From positions 1 through 38,989 of the forward strand of contig CAZQNC010000002.1 in assembly GCA_964594625.1 (NCBI GenBank): a DNA stretch of 38,989 nt, in the 5' to 3' direction. Each line of letters opens with the position of its first letter. The first letter of the stretch is position 1. The translations under genes were made by a program, and so were the position numbers. Shown one piece after another: positions 8,268 to 15,761 of the stretch. The notes beneath the pieces were generated by a model. The model did not search any database. It was not told where the DNA came from and saw nothing but the letters and a program-made list of their open reading frames with translations. This DNA comes from CAZESS01 sp964594625. Its GTDB lineage: Archaea > Thermoplasmatota > E2 > UBA202 > DSCA01.

Positions 8268-9284
8268 ATGTTTAAACAGCCGATGGTGCTGTCCCGCCTT
8301 CGGAAGCTGTGGCATCCCGAGCGCTTTCAGGGGAGTACAACCGGCCGGCATTATTTTGAGGGCTGGTATTACAAGCTCGTGGACGCCCGGGAGCATCATC
8401 GCCTTGCGGTCATCCCCGGCATCTCCCTCGGGGAGAGCGAGGAGCAGTCGCATGCCTTCATCCAGGTGTTCGACGGCACCACGGGCGACTTTACCTATGT
8501 CACCTACGCCGCCGACGATTTTTCCGCGGCCCGCGACTCATTTGAGGTGTCCATCGCCGACAGCCTCTTTTCAGCCCGGGAGGTGGCGCTGGACATCGAT
8601 TGGCAGGACCGGCGCGTAACGGGTACGCTGCGGTTCGAACACATCGTTCCTCTGCCACGGCGGTTTTTCTCGCCGGGTATCATGGGCTGGTATACGTTCG
8701 TCCCGTTCATGGAATGCAAGCACGGCGTGGTCAGCATGCATCATCGCATCAACGGCAGTCTGAACGTCGACGGTGAAACAATCTCCTTCCAGGACGGCCG
8801 AGGGTATACCGAAAAAGACTACGGCCACAGCTTTCCCGAGGCGTATATCTGGATGCAGTCAAACCATTTCGAGGAAGCAACGTCGTTCATGCTTTCGGTG
8901 GCCCGCATCCCCTGGCTGTGGCCCGCTTTTACCGGGTTTCTCGGCGCCCTCTGGCACGACGGCCGCATCATCCGGTTTGCCACCTATTCCGGAGCACGCA
9001 TACGCCGGTTTTCCACGGCGGCCGGGCGGGTGTCTCTGTCCGTCGTGGATAACCGATACCGGCTGGAAGTCGAGGCCCGGGGCGACGATGCCGTCTCCCT
9101 GAAAAGCCCCCGGCAGGGCGGCATGACCGGCCGGGTCCCGGAGACGCTCACCGGAACGGTACATCTCAGGCTGTTTGAGCGCGACGGCGACGGCGGCCAC
9201 CTGGTTTTTGAGGGCGCGGGCCGGAAAGCTGGGGTGGAGATCATGGACGACGATGGCGTGCTGTCCGAGGATCTGGCGGAGTAG
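8268..9284 (+). CDS. Tocopherol-cyclase-like protein
   Basis: 338 residues. HYFEGWYYKLVD (28-39), IPGISLG, HAFIQVFDG, GWYTFVPFMECKHGV and the signature YTEKDYGHSFPEAYIWMQSNHF match the tocopherol cyclase family (VTE1-like, calycin-type barrel). In plants the enzyme closes the chromanol ring; archaea do not make tocopherol, so the substrate here is unknown, perhaps a prenylated quinone or lipid. No signal peptide or membrane segment is evident. The gene is single and divergent from the sulfur transporter pair. Confidence 0.85.
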   Translation: MFKQPMVLSRLRKLWHPERFQGSTTGRHYFEGWYYKLVDAREHHRLAVIPGISLGESEEQSHAFIQVFDGTTGDFTYVTYAADDFSAARDSFEVSIADSLFSAREVALDIDWQDRRVTGTLRFEHIVPLPRRFFSPGIMGWYTFVPFMECKHGVVSMHHRINGSLNVDGETISFQDGRGYTEKDYGHSFPEAYIWMQSNHFEEATSFMLSVARIPWLWPAFTGFLGALWHDGRIIRFATYSGARIRRFSTAAGRVSLSVVDNRYRLEVEARGDDAVSLKSPRQGGMTGRVPETLTGTVHLRLFERDGDGGHLVFEGAGRKAGVEIMDDDGVLSEDLAE

Positions 9285-9290
9285 CACCTT

Positions 9291-9850
9291 GTCCACTCGG
9301 GGCTGTATACGGTCATCGCGCGGTCGCCGTAGACCACCTGGCGGTTTTCTGCCTCCATGGAGGAGCTTCCGTACATGGATTGTTCTCGTTCCGCCGAACC
9401 CGGCCGGGCGGTGAAATCCCGCTGGATGAGAGCTCTCCTGTTTTGGTGGCCGAGCCCCAGGCGGCCATGCTGCGGCACTGGCTGTTGTAGGCTGTTCCCT
9501 GTATGTAGTCGATGACCTGCCGGCAGACGTATGGCTCCTGTTTTTCCCGGGTGTCGACGAGGTCGCCGCGGTGGATGTCTTGTTCGTCCTCGTAGAACGC
9601 GTGGAACGCCCGCAGCTTCCGCGTTATCTCTGTTTTGGGCAGGGTTCCCTGCTGGTAGCCCATCTCGTAGAAGGTGCCGGTGAGGTAGAGGATGGTCAGC
9701 CCGTCGATGTCCCATCTTCTGCCGGTGTCATTGTGCAGCGGCGGAGGGTCGTCGTCACCCCATTTGTCGGTGATTCCGGCGTGTTCGACGCCGGCCGGGG
9801 GCCAGCGATACCACTACTATGGCTGCCAGGATGAGACTCCACAATACGCT
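9291..9850 (-). pseudogene. Broken C45 family acyltransferase/autoproteolytic hydrolase
   Basis: Three frames must be joined to read it. The first holds a signal-peptide-like stretch (LWSLILAAIVVVSLAP, about 9800-9848). The second (about 9420-9795) holds DIDGLTILYLTGTFYEMGYQ and, near the end, CRSMAAWGSATKTGEL, which matches the N-terminal region and nucleophile-Cys site of peptidase C45/penicillin-V-acylase-like proteins. The third continues with RDFTARPG. Removing one C from a C5 run near 9807 joins the first two exactly at the expected signal-peptide end; removing a dinucleotide in a CTCT repeat near 9431 joins the next. The remaining two-thirds of a normal C45 protein is missing. It abuts a poly-C tract and N gap, so it is either a real remnant or poor contig-end sequence. 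Confidence 0.6.
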
Positions 9851-9868
9851 CCCCCCCCCCCCCCCCCC
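9851..9868. repeat. Poly-C tract of 18 bases
   Basis: Uninterrupted run of C immediately before the N gap. Most likely a contig-end artefact rather than a genomic tract. Confidence 0.9.
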
Positions 9869-9878
9869 NNNNNNNNNN
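9869..9878. other. Assembly gap (10 N)
   Basis: Ten undetermined bases join two contigs. The length is a placeholder and linkage across it cannot be assumed. The C45 gene start probably lay across it. Confidence 0.98.
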
Positions 9879-9986
9879 GCTCCCTCCCTGCATTGGTATC
9901 CAACCTCGTGATACTATCATTGCACGGAGATAGAAATGTTTCCGTATTCTCCCGGCTGAGGAGATCTGTTCTCTCGTAGAAAGAAG

Positions 9987-10112
9987 TAGCGGGGAGTGGA
10001 TTTGAACCACTGATTTCCGGGTATCTCCAAGCCCCTTTCTTTGGGTGTAAAGCACCTTATCTAAAGGGGCTTATATGAGCCCGACGGGTTTTCCTGACTA
10101 CCCCACCCCGCT
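9987..10112 (-). tRNA. Initiator tRNA-Met (CAU) with a 51-nt intron
   Basis: Mature length is 75 nt without CCA, which is not encoded. Acceptor stem AGCGGGG/CCCCGCT starts with the A1:U72 pair, and the anticodon stem TCGGG/CCCGG has three stacked G:C pairs beside the loop; both are initiator hallmarks. The anticodon CAT lies at 10075-10077 in the loop CTCATAA, the T arm is AGTGG-TTCAAAT-CCACT, and A73 is the discriminator. The intron (10023-10073) sits between positions 37 and 38, the canonical archaeal site. Promoter lies about 35 nt upstream. The type call is secure; an elongator would not have A1:U72. Confidence 0.95.
10023..10073 (-). other. tRNA-iMet intron (37/38)
   Basis: The intron arms AAGCCCCTTT and AAAGGGGCTT pair over 10 bp, and the loop holds a second small hairpin (GGTG/CACC). 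CTC in the anticodon loop pairs with GAG near the intron 3' end, flanked on both sides by short bulges that carry the two splice sites. This is a bulge-helix-bulge of the relaxed type, with a third-plus-one A-G mismatch. It is the substrate form for the archaeal splicing endonuclease. Confidence 0.88.
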
Positions 10113-10142
10113 ATGGCGTGGCGAAGCAATATAGCGTGGCAA

Positions 10143-10152
10143 CTTATTTTAA
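10143..10152 (-). promoter_or_regulatory. TATA box of the tRNA-iMet gene
   Basis: Minus strand reads TTAAAATAAG, centred about 35 nt upstream of the tRNA 5' end. That allows a transcript start a few nucleotides before the mature end. Confidence 0.5.
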
Positions 10153-10235
10153 TGTTTTGGATGCCCTCCGGCGGCTGGCTGACGCCCTGATATGGCGCGA
10201 TAACAACCAATAAATACGCCGCAGGCATTAATGAC

Positions 10236-10949
10236 ATGATAACCATGAGGCGAGGAGGAACCGTACTTATTGTGTGTGCTATTGCGCTGCTAACCGTGCC
10301 GTCTCTGCTGGCGCCGGTGACCGCGGCGGAGCCGTCCGGGGAGGTGGAGCTCCGGTGTTCGGTTGCCACGTCCACGGGCGTCAGGATGATGACGCAGCGT
10401 GTGGCCGCCGAGCGGGCTGACCTGCTGCTGCGCACCGTTGAACGGATACGGCAGGATTTCCATGTGCTGCGGACGGCTGACACGACGGAGGAGCGGGAGG
10501 CGGCGGAGCAGGCATTGTACGCCGACGTGGCCACGCTGGACTGGCTGAAGGTGTTTGCCTATCTGCTGGACAGGGTTGAGGACATGGTTGATGCGTACAT
10601 CACGCCGTGGACGAAGGCATCCTGTCTTGCCCATGTGGTGAGCTATGGGCACGGCACGGCGCATGTGCCGCTGCACCGCGAGCGGCCGTTCGGCGTCACC
10701 CGGGAGACGTTTCTGGGGTTGATGCTCCGCCCGGTGTGGTGGCGGTACAACAGCCTGAGCATGACGGTGGTACGGAAGGGCAACCTTTTGCCGCCGCGCA
10801 TCGACTGGTGGGACATGTGGGGCCGGCAGCAGGGCGTCATGGTGGGCTTTCTGGGATTGCACGTGAGCGTTGTCAGGCCTGCGATGCCCGACACGCACCT
10901 GTTCGTCGGCCGCACGCTTTTTATGGTGAACAAGGATTTGGCGTGGTAA
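10236..10949 (+). CDS. Secreted protein of unknown function
   Basis: 237 residues with a signal peptide (hydrophobic residues about 9-27, then AAEP), so probably exported. The body is mixed helical with an acidic/helical middle (TTEEREAAEQAL) and an aromatic-rich segment (LRPVWWRYN, IDWWDMWG). No repeats, cysteine motif or catalytic motif that I recognise. ATG codons at 10236 and 10245 are both possible; a TATA-like AATAAATAC near 10213 fits either. The stop overlaps the gatE ATG (TAATG), so the two are co-transcribed, which is odd for a secreted protein and a tRNA amidotransferase. Confidence 0.65.
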   Translation: MITMRRGGTVLIVCAIALLTVPSLLAPVTAAEPSGEVELRCSVATSTGVRMMTQRVAAERADLLLRTVERIRQDFHVLRTADTTEEREAAEQALYADVATLDWLKVFAYLLDRVEDMVDAYITPWTKASCLAHVVSYGHGTAHVPLHRERPFGVTRETFLGLMLRPVWWRYNSLSMTVVRKGNLLPPRIDWWDMWGRQQGVMVGFLGLHVSVVRPAMPDTHLFVGRTLFMVNKDLAW

Positions 10950-12817
10950 TGGACTACGAGCAGCTTGGATTGCGGGCCGGCCTGGAGATACATCAGCAGC
11001 TTGACGTGGGCAAGCTGTTTTGCGGCTGCCCGTCCGTGGTCAGCGACGCCGTGGATTACACGTTCCGCCGGGAGTTGACGCCGACGAGGTCGGAACTGGG
11101 GGCCGTCGATCGGGCAGCCCTGGCTGAGGCCAGGCGGCAGCGCCGGTTTGTGTACCATGCCTCCGATGTTTCGACGTGTCTTGTTGACGCCGACGAGGAG
11201 CCGCCGCACCCGGTCAACGAGGCTGCCGTCGATGTCTGCCTGACCATGGCGATATTGTGTGACGCCCGGGTCGTCGACGAGATACCGTTTATGCGGAAGG
11301 TGGTGGTTGACGGCTCGAACACCGCCGGCTTTCAGCGGACCGGGCTGGTCGCCGTGGACGGCATGGTGGACGATGTGGGCATTGCGACCATCTGTCTGGA
11401 GGAGGACGCCGCCCGGCGGCTGGAGGACCGGGATGACGTGGCGGTATACGGCCTCGACCGGCTGGGTATCCCCCTGGTCGAGGTGGCGACGGCGCCCGAC
11501 ATCACGACACCGGAGCAGGCTGAGCGGGTGGCGGAGCGCATCGGCCGGCTGTTCAGGGCGACGGGGCAGGTGCGGCGGGGCATCGGCACCATCCGGCAGG
11601 ATGTCAACGTCTCCATCGAGGAGGGCAGCCGGGTGGAGATTAAGGGGGTGCAGGAGCTGCGGAGCATCGCGGCCATCGTGCGCAACGAGGTGGCCCGGCA
11701 GCGGGAGCTCCTCGCGGTGGCTGAGCGCCTGCATGACCGGACGTCGCGTGACATGCTGCTCGATGAAGTGTCTGTCGAGGACGTGAGCGCGGTGTTTGCC
11801 GACACCGCCTCGAAGATGGTCGCCCGTGCCCTTGAGGATGGCGTGGTGATGGCTGCCCGGCTGCCCGGCTTTGCGGGGCTGCTGGGCGGCGTGTCCTACG
11901 AGGAGGGCCGTCTGGGGAACGAGCTGGCGTCGCATGCGGAACTGCTGGGCGGGGGCATCATCCATTCCGACGAGCTACCGGCGTATGGCATATCCGGGGA
12001 TGAGGTCGCCGGGCTCTGCGCTGCGCTGGGCTGCGGGGATGACGATGCGTTTGTGCTGTCCGTCGGGTCGGCTGACGTTGCCCGGCGTTCGCTGGAGGCG
12101 GCGCTGCAGCGTGCCACCCGGGCGTTTGACGGCGTGCCGGGGGAGGTACGTCGGGCGCTGCCGGATGAGACAACGCGGTATATGCGGCCGATGCCGGGGG
12201 CGGAGCGGATGTACCCGGAGACGGATGTGCCCCCAGTGACCGTATCGGGGGAGCGGCTGGCCCGGGTGGCGGATACGCTGCCCGAGCTGCCGGAGGACAG
12301 GGTGGAGCGCTATGTCTCGTACGGCCTGAGCGAGGAGGAGGCCGGGCAGCTGGTGTCCAGCGACCGTGACGCGTGGTTTGACGGGCTGGTGGAGCGCTAT
12401 CCTGACCAGGCGGGGACGCTGGCCCGGGTGTTGTTGCACACGCTGCCAGAGGTGGAGCGTGAAACCGGGGTGGAGGTTGAGCGGGGGATGGTGGACCGAG
12501 TGATGGCGGGCCTGCGTGAGGGGTATTTTTCCAGGGAGGGTGCCCCGCAGGTGCTCGCCTATCTGGCGGGTCATCCCGATGCCGCTGTGGGGGAGGCGGT
12601 TGCCGCGTGCGGCTTGGAGGCGTTAGATGCGAAGGCGGCTCGGCAGGTGGTTGAACGGGTGGTGGATGACAACGTGGACTTGGTGATTGATAAGGGTGAG
12701 CATGCCGTCGGGACATTGATGGGCATTGCGATGGATGAGCTGCGGGGCAGGGCGGATGGTTCTCTGGTGCATCGGCTGCTGGTGGAGGTGGTGCGGGAGC
12801 GCCAGGGCCAAACGTGA
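10949..12817 (+). CDS. gatE: Glu-tRNA(Gln) amidotransferase subunit E
   Basis: 622 residues, the normal length. GatDE is the archaea-only enzyme that converts Glu-tRNA-Gln to Gln-tRNA-Gln; GatE binds the tRNA and carries the kinase/transamidase site, GatD supplies ammonia. Seen here: GLRAGLEIHQQLDVGKLFCGCPS at the N-terminus, DGSNTAGFQRTGLVA, DRLGIPLVEVATAPD and IRQDVNVSI of the catalytic domain. About residues 260-410 form the inserted GAD domain shared with bacterial AspRS, and the rest is the helical YqeY-like tail. No gatD is visible in the window. The ATG at 10949 matches the family N-terminus; GTG two codons upstream is in frame. Confidence 0.95.
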   Translation: MDYEQLGLRAGLEIHQQLDVGKLFCGCPSVVSDAVDYTFRRELTPTRSELGAVDRAALAEARRQRRFVYHASDVSTCLVDADEEPPHPVNEAAVDVCLTMAILCDARVVDEIPFMRKVVVDGSNTAGFQRTGLVAVDGMVDDVGIATICLEEDAARRLEDRDDVAVYGLDRLGIPLVEVATAPDITTPEQAERVAERIGRLFRATGQVRRGIGTIRQDVNVSIEEGSRVEIKGVQELRSIAAIVRNEVARQRELLAVAERLHDRTSRDMLLDEVSVEDVSAVFADTASKMVARALEDGVVMAARLPGFAGLLGGVSYEEGRLGNELASHAELLGGGIIHSDELPAYGISGDEVAGLCAALGCGDDDAFVLSVGSADVARRSLEAALQRATRAFDGVPGEVRRALPDETTRYMRPMPGAERMYPETDVPPVTVSGERLARVADTLPELPEDRVERYVSYGLSEEEAGQLVSSDRDAWFDGLVERYPDQAGTLARVLLHTLPEVERETGVEVERGMVDRVMAGLREGYFSREGAPQVLAYLAGHPDAAVGEAVAACGLEALDAKAARQVVERVVDDNVDLVIDKGEHAVGTLMGIAMDELRGRADGSLVHRLLVEVVRERQGQT

Positions 12818-12825
12818 GCGTAAAA

Positions 12826-12833
12826 TTTTTATA
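12826..12833 (+). promoter_or_regulatory. TATA box of hsp20
   Basis: TTTTTATA in the gatE-hsp20 gap. It predicts a start near 12855 and a leader of about 20 nt that still contains the Shine-Dalgarno site. A second A/T block (ATATATATTA, from 12841) lies at the predicted start and could be an operator for heat-shock control, which is inference. Confidence 0.45.
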
Positions 12834-12858
12834 GAACCGCATATATATTATGCTGAAC

Positions 12859-12867
12859 GGAGGTGAT
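12859..12867 (+). promoter_or_regulatory. Strong Shine-Dalgarno site of hsp20
   Basis: GGAGGTGAT, fully complementary to the 16S rRNA 3' end, lies 7 nt before the ATG at 12875. It fixes that start and excludes the in-frame GTG inside the site itself. It is notable because most genes here look leaderless. Confidence 0.8.
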
Positions 12868-12874
12868 ATACCGC

Positions 12875-13474
12875 ATGCCACGAAAAGAAAGAAATGAAGA
12901 TGAAAACGAAAACTGGAGCCCGCTCGACGACTGGTTTGGCAGCTGGCCGCGCAGACGCCGAGGCATCTTCGCATCGGACATCTTCGACGACCTGGAAAAA
13001 CAGTTCAAGCGCGACTGGCAGTACATGAACCGCATCATGCAGAACGCCATGAGCGGCGAAACCAGGCCACCCGAAGAAGGCGGCCCCTACGTATACGGCT
13101 GGTCACTCCGCGTCGGCCCCGACGGCAAACCGCGCTTCCGCGAATTCGGCAACGTCTCACCCAGCGAAAACATGCGCCCCGAGCAGCTCTCCAGCAAACG
13201 CGAGCCGCTCGTCGACGTCGTAGAAAACGAAGAAACCATCACCGTCACCGCAGAACTGCCGGGCGTGGCCAAAGAGGACATCGAGCTCAAGACAACAGAG
13301 GACACGCTGACCATCAACGTCGACGACGACCAGCGGGAATACTACAAAGAAGTCGAGCTGCCCGCGGAGATCGACACCGACAGCGCCACAGCAACCTACC
13401 AGAACGGCATCCTGGACATCGACCTGCACAAGGCCGAACAGAAAAAGACGGGCACCAAGATACACCTGGACTAA
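12875..13474 (+). CDS. hsp20: Small heat-shock protein, Hsp20/alpha-crystallin
   Basis: 199 residues. A long charged N-terminal region (1-105, with RRRR and an arm rich in Asp/Glu) precedes the alpha-crystallin domain: PLVDVVENEETITVTAELPG, KEDIELKTTEDTLTI, then YYKEVELPAEIDTDSATATY and NGILDIDL. The family normally ends in an I-x-I anchor; here the tail is TKIHLD (I-x-L), a usable variant. ATP-independent holdase chaperone assembling into oligomers. The N-terminal arm is longer than in typical 150-residue archaeal sHSPs. Strong SD and its own promoter; followed by a T-rich terminator. Confidence 0.92.
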   Translation: MPRKERNEDENENWSPLDDWFGSWPRRRRGIFASDIFDDLEKQFKRDWQYMNRIMQNAMSGETRPPEEGGPYVYGWSLRVGPDGKPRFREFGNVSPSENMRPEQLSSKREPLVDVVENEETITVTAELPGVAKEDIELKTTEDTLTINVDDDQREYYKEVELPAEIDTDSATATYQNGILDIDLHKAEQKKTGTKIHLD

Positions 13475-13480
13475 CCACCC

Positions 13481-13515
13481 TTTCCCCCTTTTTTTGTCTT
13501 CTTTTTATTTTTATA
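13481..13515 (+). terminator. T-rich terminator after hsp20
   Basis: Several T runs (including one of seven) separated by C and G follow the hsp20 stop. This is the usual archaeal terminator form, without a hairpin. Confidence 0.6.
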
Positions 13516-13540
13516 CGTCTGCTTTTACCTACCTGCAAAT

Positions 13541-13548
13541 GCTTTAAA
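13541..13548 (+). promoter_or_regulatory. TATA box of the endoQ-rnhB operon
   Basis: GCTTTAAA, 28 nt before the ATG at 13569. Leaderless spacing, which supports that start. Confidence 0.5.
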
Positions 13549-13568
13549 CATCGCAGCCATTGACATGT

Positions 13569-14771
13569 ATGCACATCGACGCCGACCTGCACATCCACTC
13601 CCGCTTCTCCGGCGGCACCTCGCCAAAAATGACGGTGCAGCGGCTGGCAAGCGAAGCACAGCGCAAAGGCATACAGCTCCTCGGCACCGGCGACTGCCTG
13701 CACCCGATATGGCGGCAGGAGCTCAGCCGGGAAGGCACAATGGAGGACGGCGTCATCACCGTCGACGAAACCAGCTTTGTGTTAACCACCGAGGTCGAAG
13801 ACACCACCCGCGTGCACCATCTCCTGCTGTTCCCCGCATGGCAGGCCGTCGACAGCTTCACGGAACAGATAGCCCCCGCGGCGGACACCCTCGACACGGC
13901 CGGCCGACCCCGCCTCGCCATCAACGGCGCAGCCATCGCCGATATGGCGCACGATGCAGGCGCACTCATCGGCCCGGCACACGCCTTCACCCCCTGGACG
14001 GCCATGTACGCATACCATGACAGCCTTCGAGACTGCTACGACGACACCCGGGTCGACTTCCTGGAACTCGGGCTGAGCGCCGACAGCGGCTACGCGGACA
14101 CCATCAGTGAGCTACACGATCTGACCTTTCTCTCCAACTCCGACAGCCATTCACCGTACCCCATCCGCCTGGCCCGGGAGTTCAACCGCCTCGACATCCA
14201 GGCTGTCACGTGGGACGAGATACGCAGCGCCCTGAAGCGGCGGGGCGGCCGTCGCATCGTTCTCAACGTCGGGTTTCCGCCCAGCGAAGGCAAATACAAC
14301 CGGACGGCCTGCACCTCGTGCTACCACCAGTACGACGTCGACGCGGCACGGCGGCACAGCTGGCGGTGCGCCTGCGGCGGCCGCATCAAAAAAGGCGTGC
14401 GGGACAGGATAGCGGAGCTGGCAACACAGGACACGCCAGCGCACCCGGAGCACAGGCCGCCGTACCTGCATCTCCTCCCCCTGGCCGAAATCATCGGCGC
14501 CGCGCTCCGTTTTTCGCCGCGCTCCCAGACGGTGCAGCGACGCTGGCGATATCTCATGGAACATTTCGGCAGCGAAATCACGGTGCTCATCGACGCCGAC
14601 ATCGACGACATAGGACAGGTTGCCTCCCCCGCGGTGACCGACGCCATACAGGCGTTCCGCAGCGGCGCCATCACGATTCATCCCGGCGGCGGCGGCAGAT
14701 ACGGCGAGCTGGAGCTGCCCGCCAGCGGTGATGCCCGGGAACAGCAGCGGAGGCTGATGGAATGGAACTGA
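13569..14771 (+). CDS. endoQ: Endonuclease Q (PHP-domain DNA repair nuclease)
   Basis: 400 residues. EndoQ nicks DNA 5' of uracil, hypoxanthine, xanthine or abasic sites. The PHP metal site is present: DADLHIHSRFSGG (D6/H8/H10 area), GTGDCLHP, TTEVED, GPAHAFTPW and SNSDSHSPYP. A zinc ribbon (CTSC ... CACGG) and a C-terminal substrate-binding region follow, matching the EndoQ domain order. The start is the ATG at 13569, whose peptide begins with the metal-binding strand; TTG at 13560 is in frame but disfavoured by the TATA position. It overlaps the RNase HII gene by 10 nt, so the two repair nucleases are translationally coupled. Confidence 0.9.
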   Translation: MHIDADLHIHSRFSGGTSPKMTVQRLASEAQRKGIQLLGTGDCLHPIWRQELSREGTMEDGVITVDETSFVLTTEVEDTTRVHHLLLFPAWQAVDSFTEQIAPAADTLDTAGRPRLAINGAAIADMAHDAGALIGPAHAFTPWTAMYAYHDSLRDCYDDTRVDFLELGLSADSGYADTISELHDLTFLSNSDSHSPYPIRLAREFNRLDIQAVTWDEIRSALKRRGGRRIVLNVGFPPSEGKYNRTACTSCYHQYDVDAARRHSWRCACGGRIKKGVRDRIAELATQDTPAHPEHRPPYLHLLPLAEIIGAALRFSPRSQTVQRRWRYLMEHFGSEITVLIDADIDDIGQVASPAVTDAIQAFRSGAITIHPGGGGRYGELELPASGDAREQQRRLMEWN

Positions 14772-15421
14772 TATGCGGCATCGACGAAGCGGGACGCGGC
14801 CCTGTCGTCGGCCCCATGGTTGTCGCCGGCGTCTGGATACCCGAATCGGCGGAGGAAGAGCTGCTCGCGCTGAACGTAAAGGACTCGAAAAAACACAGCC
14901 CCCGGCGGCGCGAGGAGCTGTCAGCCGCCATCGCCGAGCAGTTTTACTACCGCCTGCAGGTGGTCCGAGCCGAGGACATCGATTCCCTGCGCGGGGCGAT
15001 GACCCTCAACGAGCTGGAGGCCCACGTCTTCGCCAGGATCGGCAGCGAAAAACGCGCCGGCACATACTATCTCGACTCGGCCAGCACCAGCGAGGCATGG
15101 TTCGGAGAGCGTTTCCAGGCCGGCCTCCCGTATGACGCCGTCGTTGTATCGCGGCATGAGGCAGATGACACCTACCCCGTGGTCTCCGCCGCCTCCATCA
15201 TGGCCAAGGTGGAACGCGACCGGCAGGTGGACATGATAGCCGGGGAGCTCGAGTCCCGTCTCGACCTGCCGCTGGGCAGCGGGTATCCCTCCGACAGCCG
15301 GACGCGGCAGTTTCTCAAGAGATGGATGCAGGAATACGGCGACGTGCCGCCGTATACCCGCCGGTCGTGGAAAACGGTGCAGAAGCTCAAAGGCGAGCTC
15401 GAACAGGACACCCTCTTCTAG
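14762..15421 (+). CDS. rnhB: Ribonuclease HII
   Basis: 219 residues, typical for archaea. Cleaves RNA in RNA-DNA hybrids and 5' of single ribonucleotides in DNA. The catalytic DEAGRG motif is at residues 8-13, the third acidic residue is in YYLDSAS, and EADDTYPVVSAASIMAKVERD carries the fourth, followed by GSGYPSD and a conserved aromatic R-SW segment. The C-terminus (LEQDTLF) resembles a short PCNA-binding peptide, but the motif is incomplete. Second gene of the endoQ operon, overlapping by 10 nt. Confidence 0.95.
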   Translation: MELICGIDEAGRGPVVGPMVVAGVWIPESAEEELLALNVKDSKKHSPRRREELSAAIAEQFYYRLQVVRAEDIDSLRGAMTLNELEAHVFARIGSEKRAGTYYLDSASTSEAWFGERFQAGLPYDAVVVSRHEADDTYPVVSAASIMAKVERDRQVDMIAGELESRLDLPLGSGYPSDSRTRQFLKRWMQEYGDVPPYTRRSWKTVQKLKGELEQDTLF

Positions 15422-15430
15422 CCGGGGCAT

Positions 15431-15441
15431 AGATATAAATA
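15431..15441 (+). promoter_or_regulatory. TATA box of the RHH protein gene
   Basis: AGATATAAATA, centred about 30 nt before the ATG at 15467. Confidence 0.5.
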
Positions 15442-15466
15442 GCGATTAACGATTGTAATACAGGGT

Positions 15467-15709
15467 ATGGCAGCCTACACGACCATTTCTCTCCCGAAAG
15501 GACTGCACGGGCACCTCACCAGCTTCCTGGAAGGCCACCCGGAGCTGGGATACGGCAGCGTGGCCGAGTTCGCCAAGGAAGCCATCCGCCTCCGCGTCGA
15601 AGAAATGCAGGAGGAAGCCCGGCAGGTCGCCCTCAGCAAGCTCCGGCGGGCATGCACCCCCGACTGGCGGACCCGCTGGGAACGCTACCGGGACAGCGCC
15701 CGGCAGTGA
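15467..15709 (+). CDS. Ribbon-helix-helix (CopG-like) DNA-binding protein
   Basis: 80 residues. The N-terminal strand TTISLPKGL and helices HLTSFLEGHPELGYGSVAEFAKEAIRLRVEE fit the RHH/CopG fold, where the strand enters the DNA major groove as a dimer. The basic C-terminal tail (KLRRACTP, RTRWERYR) may add DNA contacts. It is single, with its own TATA box. No toxin gene lies next to it, so it is more likely a free-standing regulator than a toxin-antitoxin antitoxin. Target unknown; the neighbouring symporter promoter is a candidate. Confidence 0.75.
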   Translation: MAAYTTISLPKGLHGHLTSFLEGHPELGYGSVAEFAKEAIRLRVEEMQEEARQVALSKLRRACTPDWRTRWERYRDSARQ

Positions 15710-15732
15710 CCGATAACGAAGTGTTTATGTAA

Positions 15733-15740
15733 GCTTTTAT
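15733..15740 (+). promoter_or_regulatory. TATA box of the NSS symporter gene
   Basis: GCTTTTAT. The distance to the AUA at 15762 (29 nt) equals the distance between the near-identical box of kptA and its ATG (30 nt). This argues for initiation at 15762 and not at 15789. Confidence 0.5.
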
Positions 15741-15761
15741 CATTATCCCTGTGGTGGTTGT

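Noticed and set aside
8190..8453. 88-residue N-terminal extension of the YeeE-type gene at 7665-8189
   Set aside because: It would overlap the divergent tocopherol-cyclase-like gene and the promoter, and the added residues do not look like the family N-terminus.
10607..10948. Upstream extension of gatE by about 110 residues
   Set aside because: It runs in a different frame through the preceding secreted-protein gene; the conserved GatE N-terminus begins at the ATG at 10949.
13565..14020. First ATG of the endoQ transcript, in another frame
   Set aside because: It gives an Arg/His-rich antisense-like peptide. The ATG 4 nt later opens the real EndoQ frame.
15467..15709. RHH protein as the antitoxin of a toxin-antitoxin pair
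   Set aside because: No toxin-like gene is adjacent or overlapping; the neighbours are rnhB and the symporter, each with its own promoter or operon.
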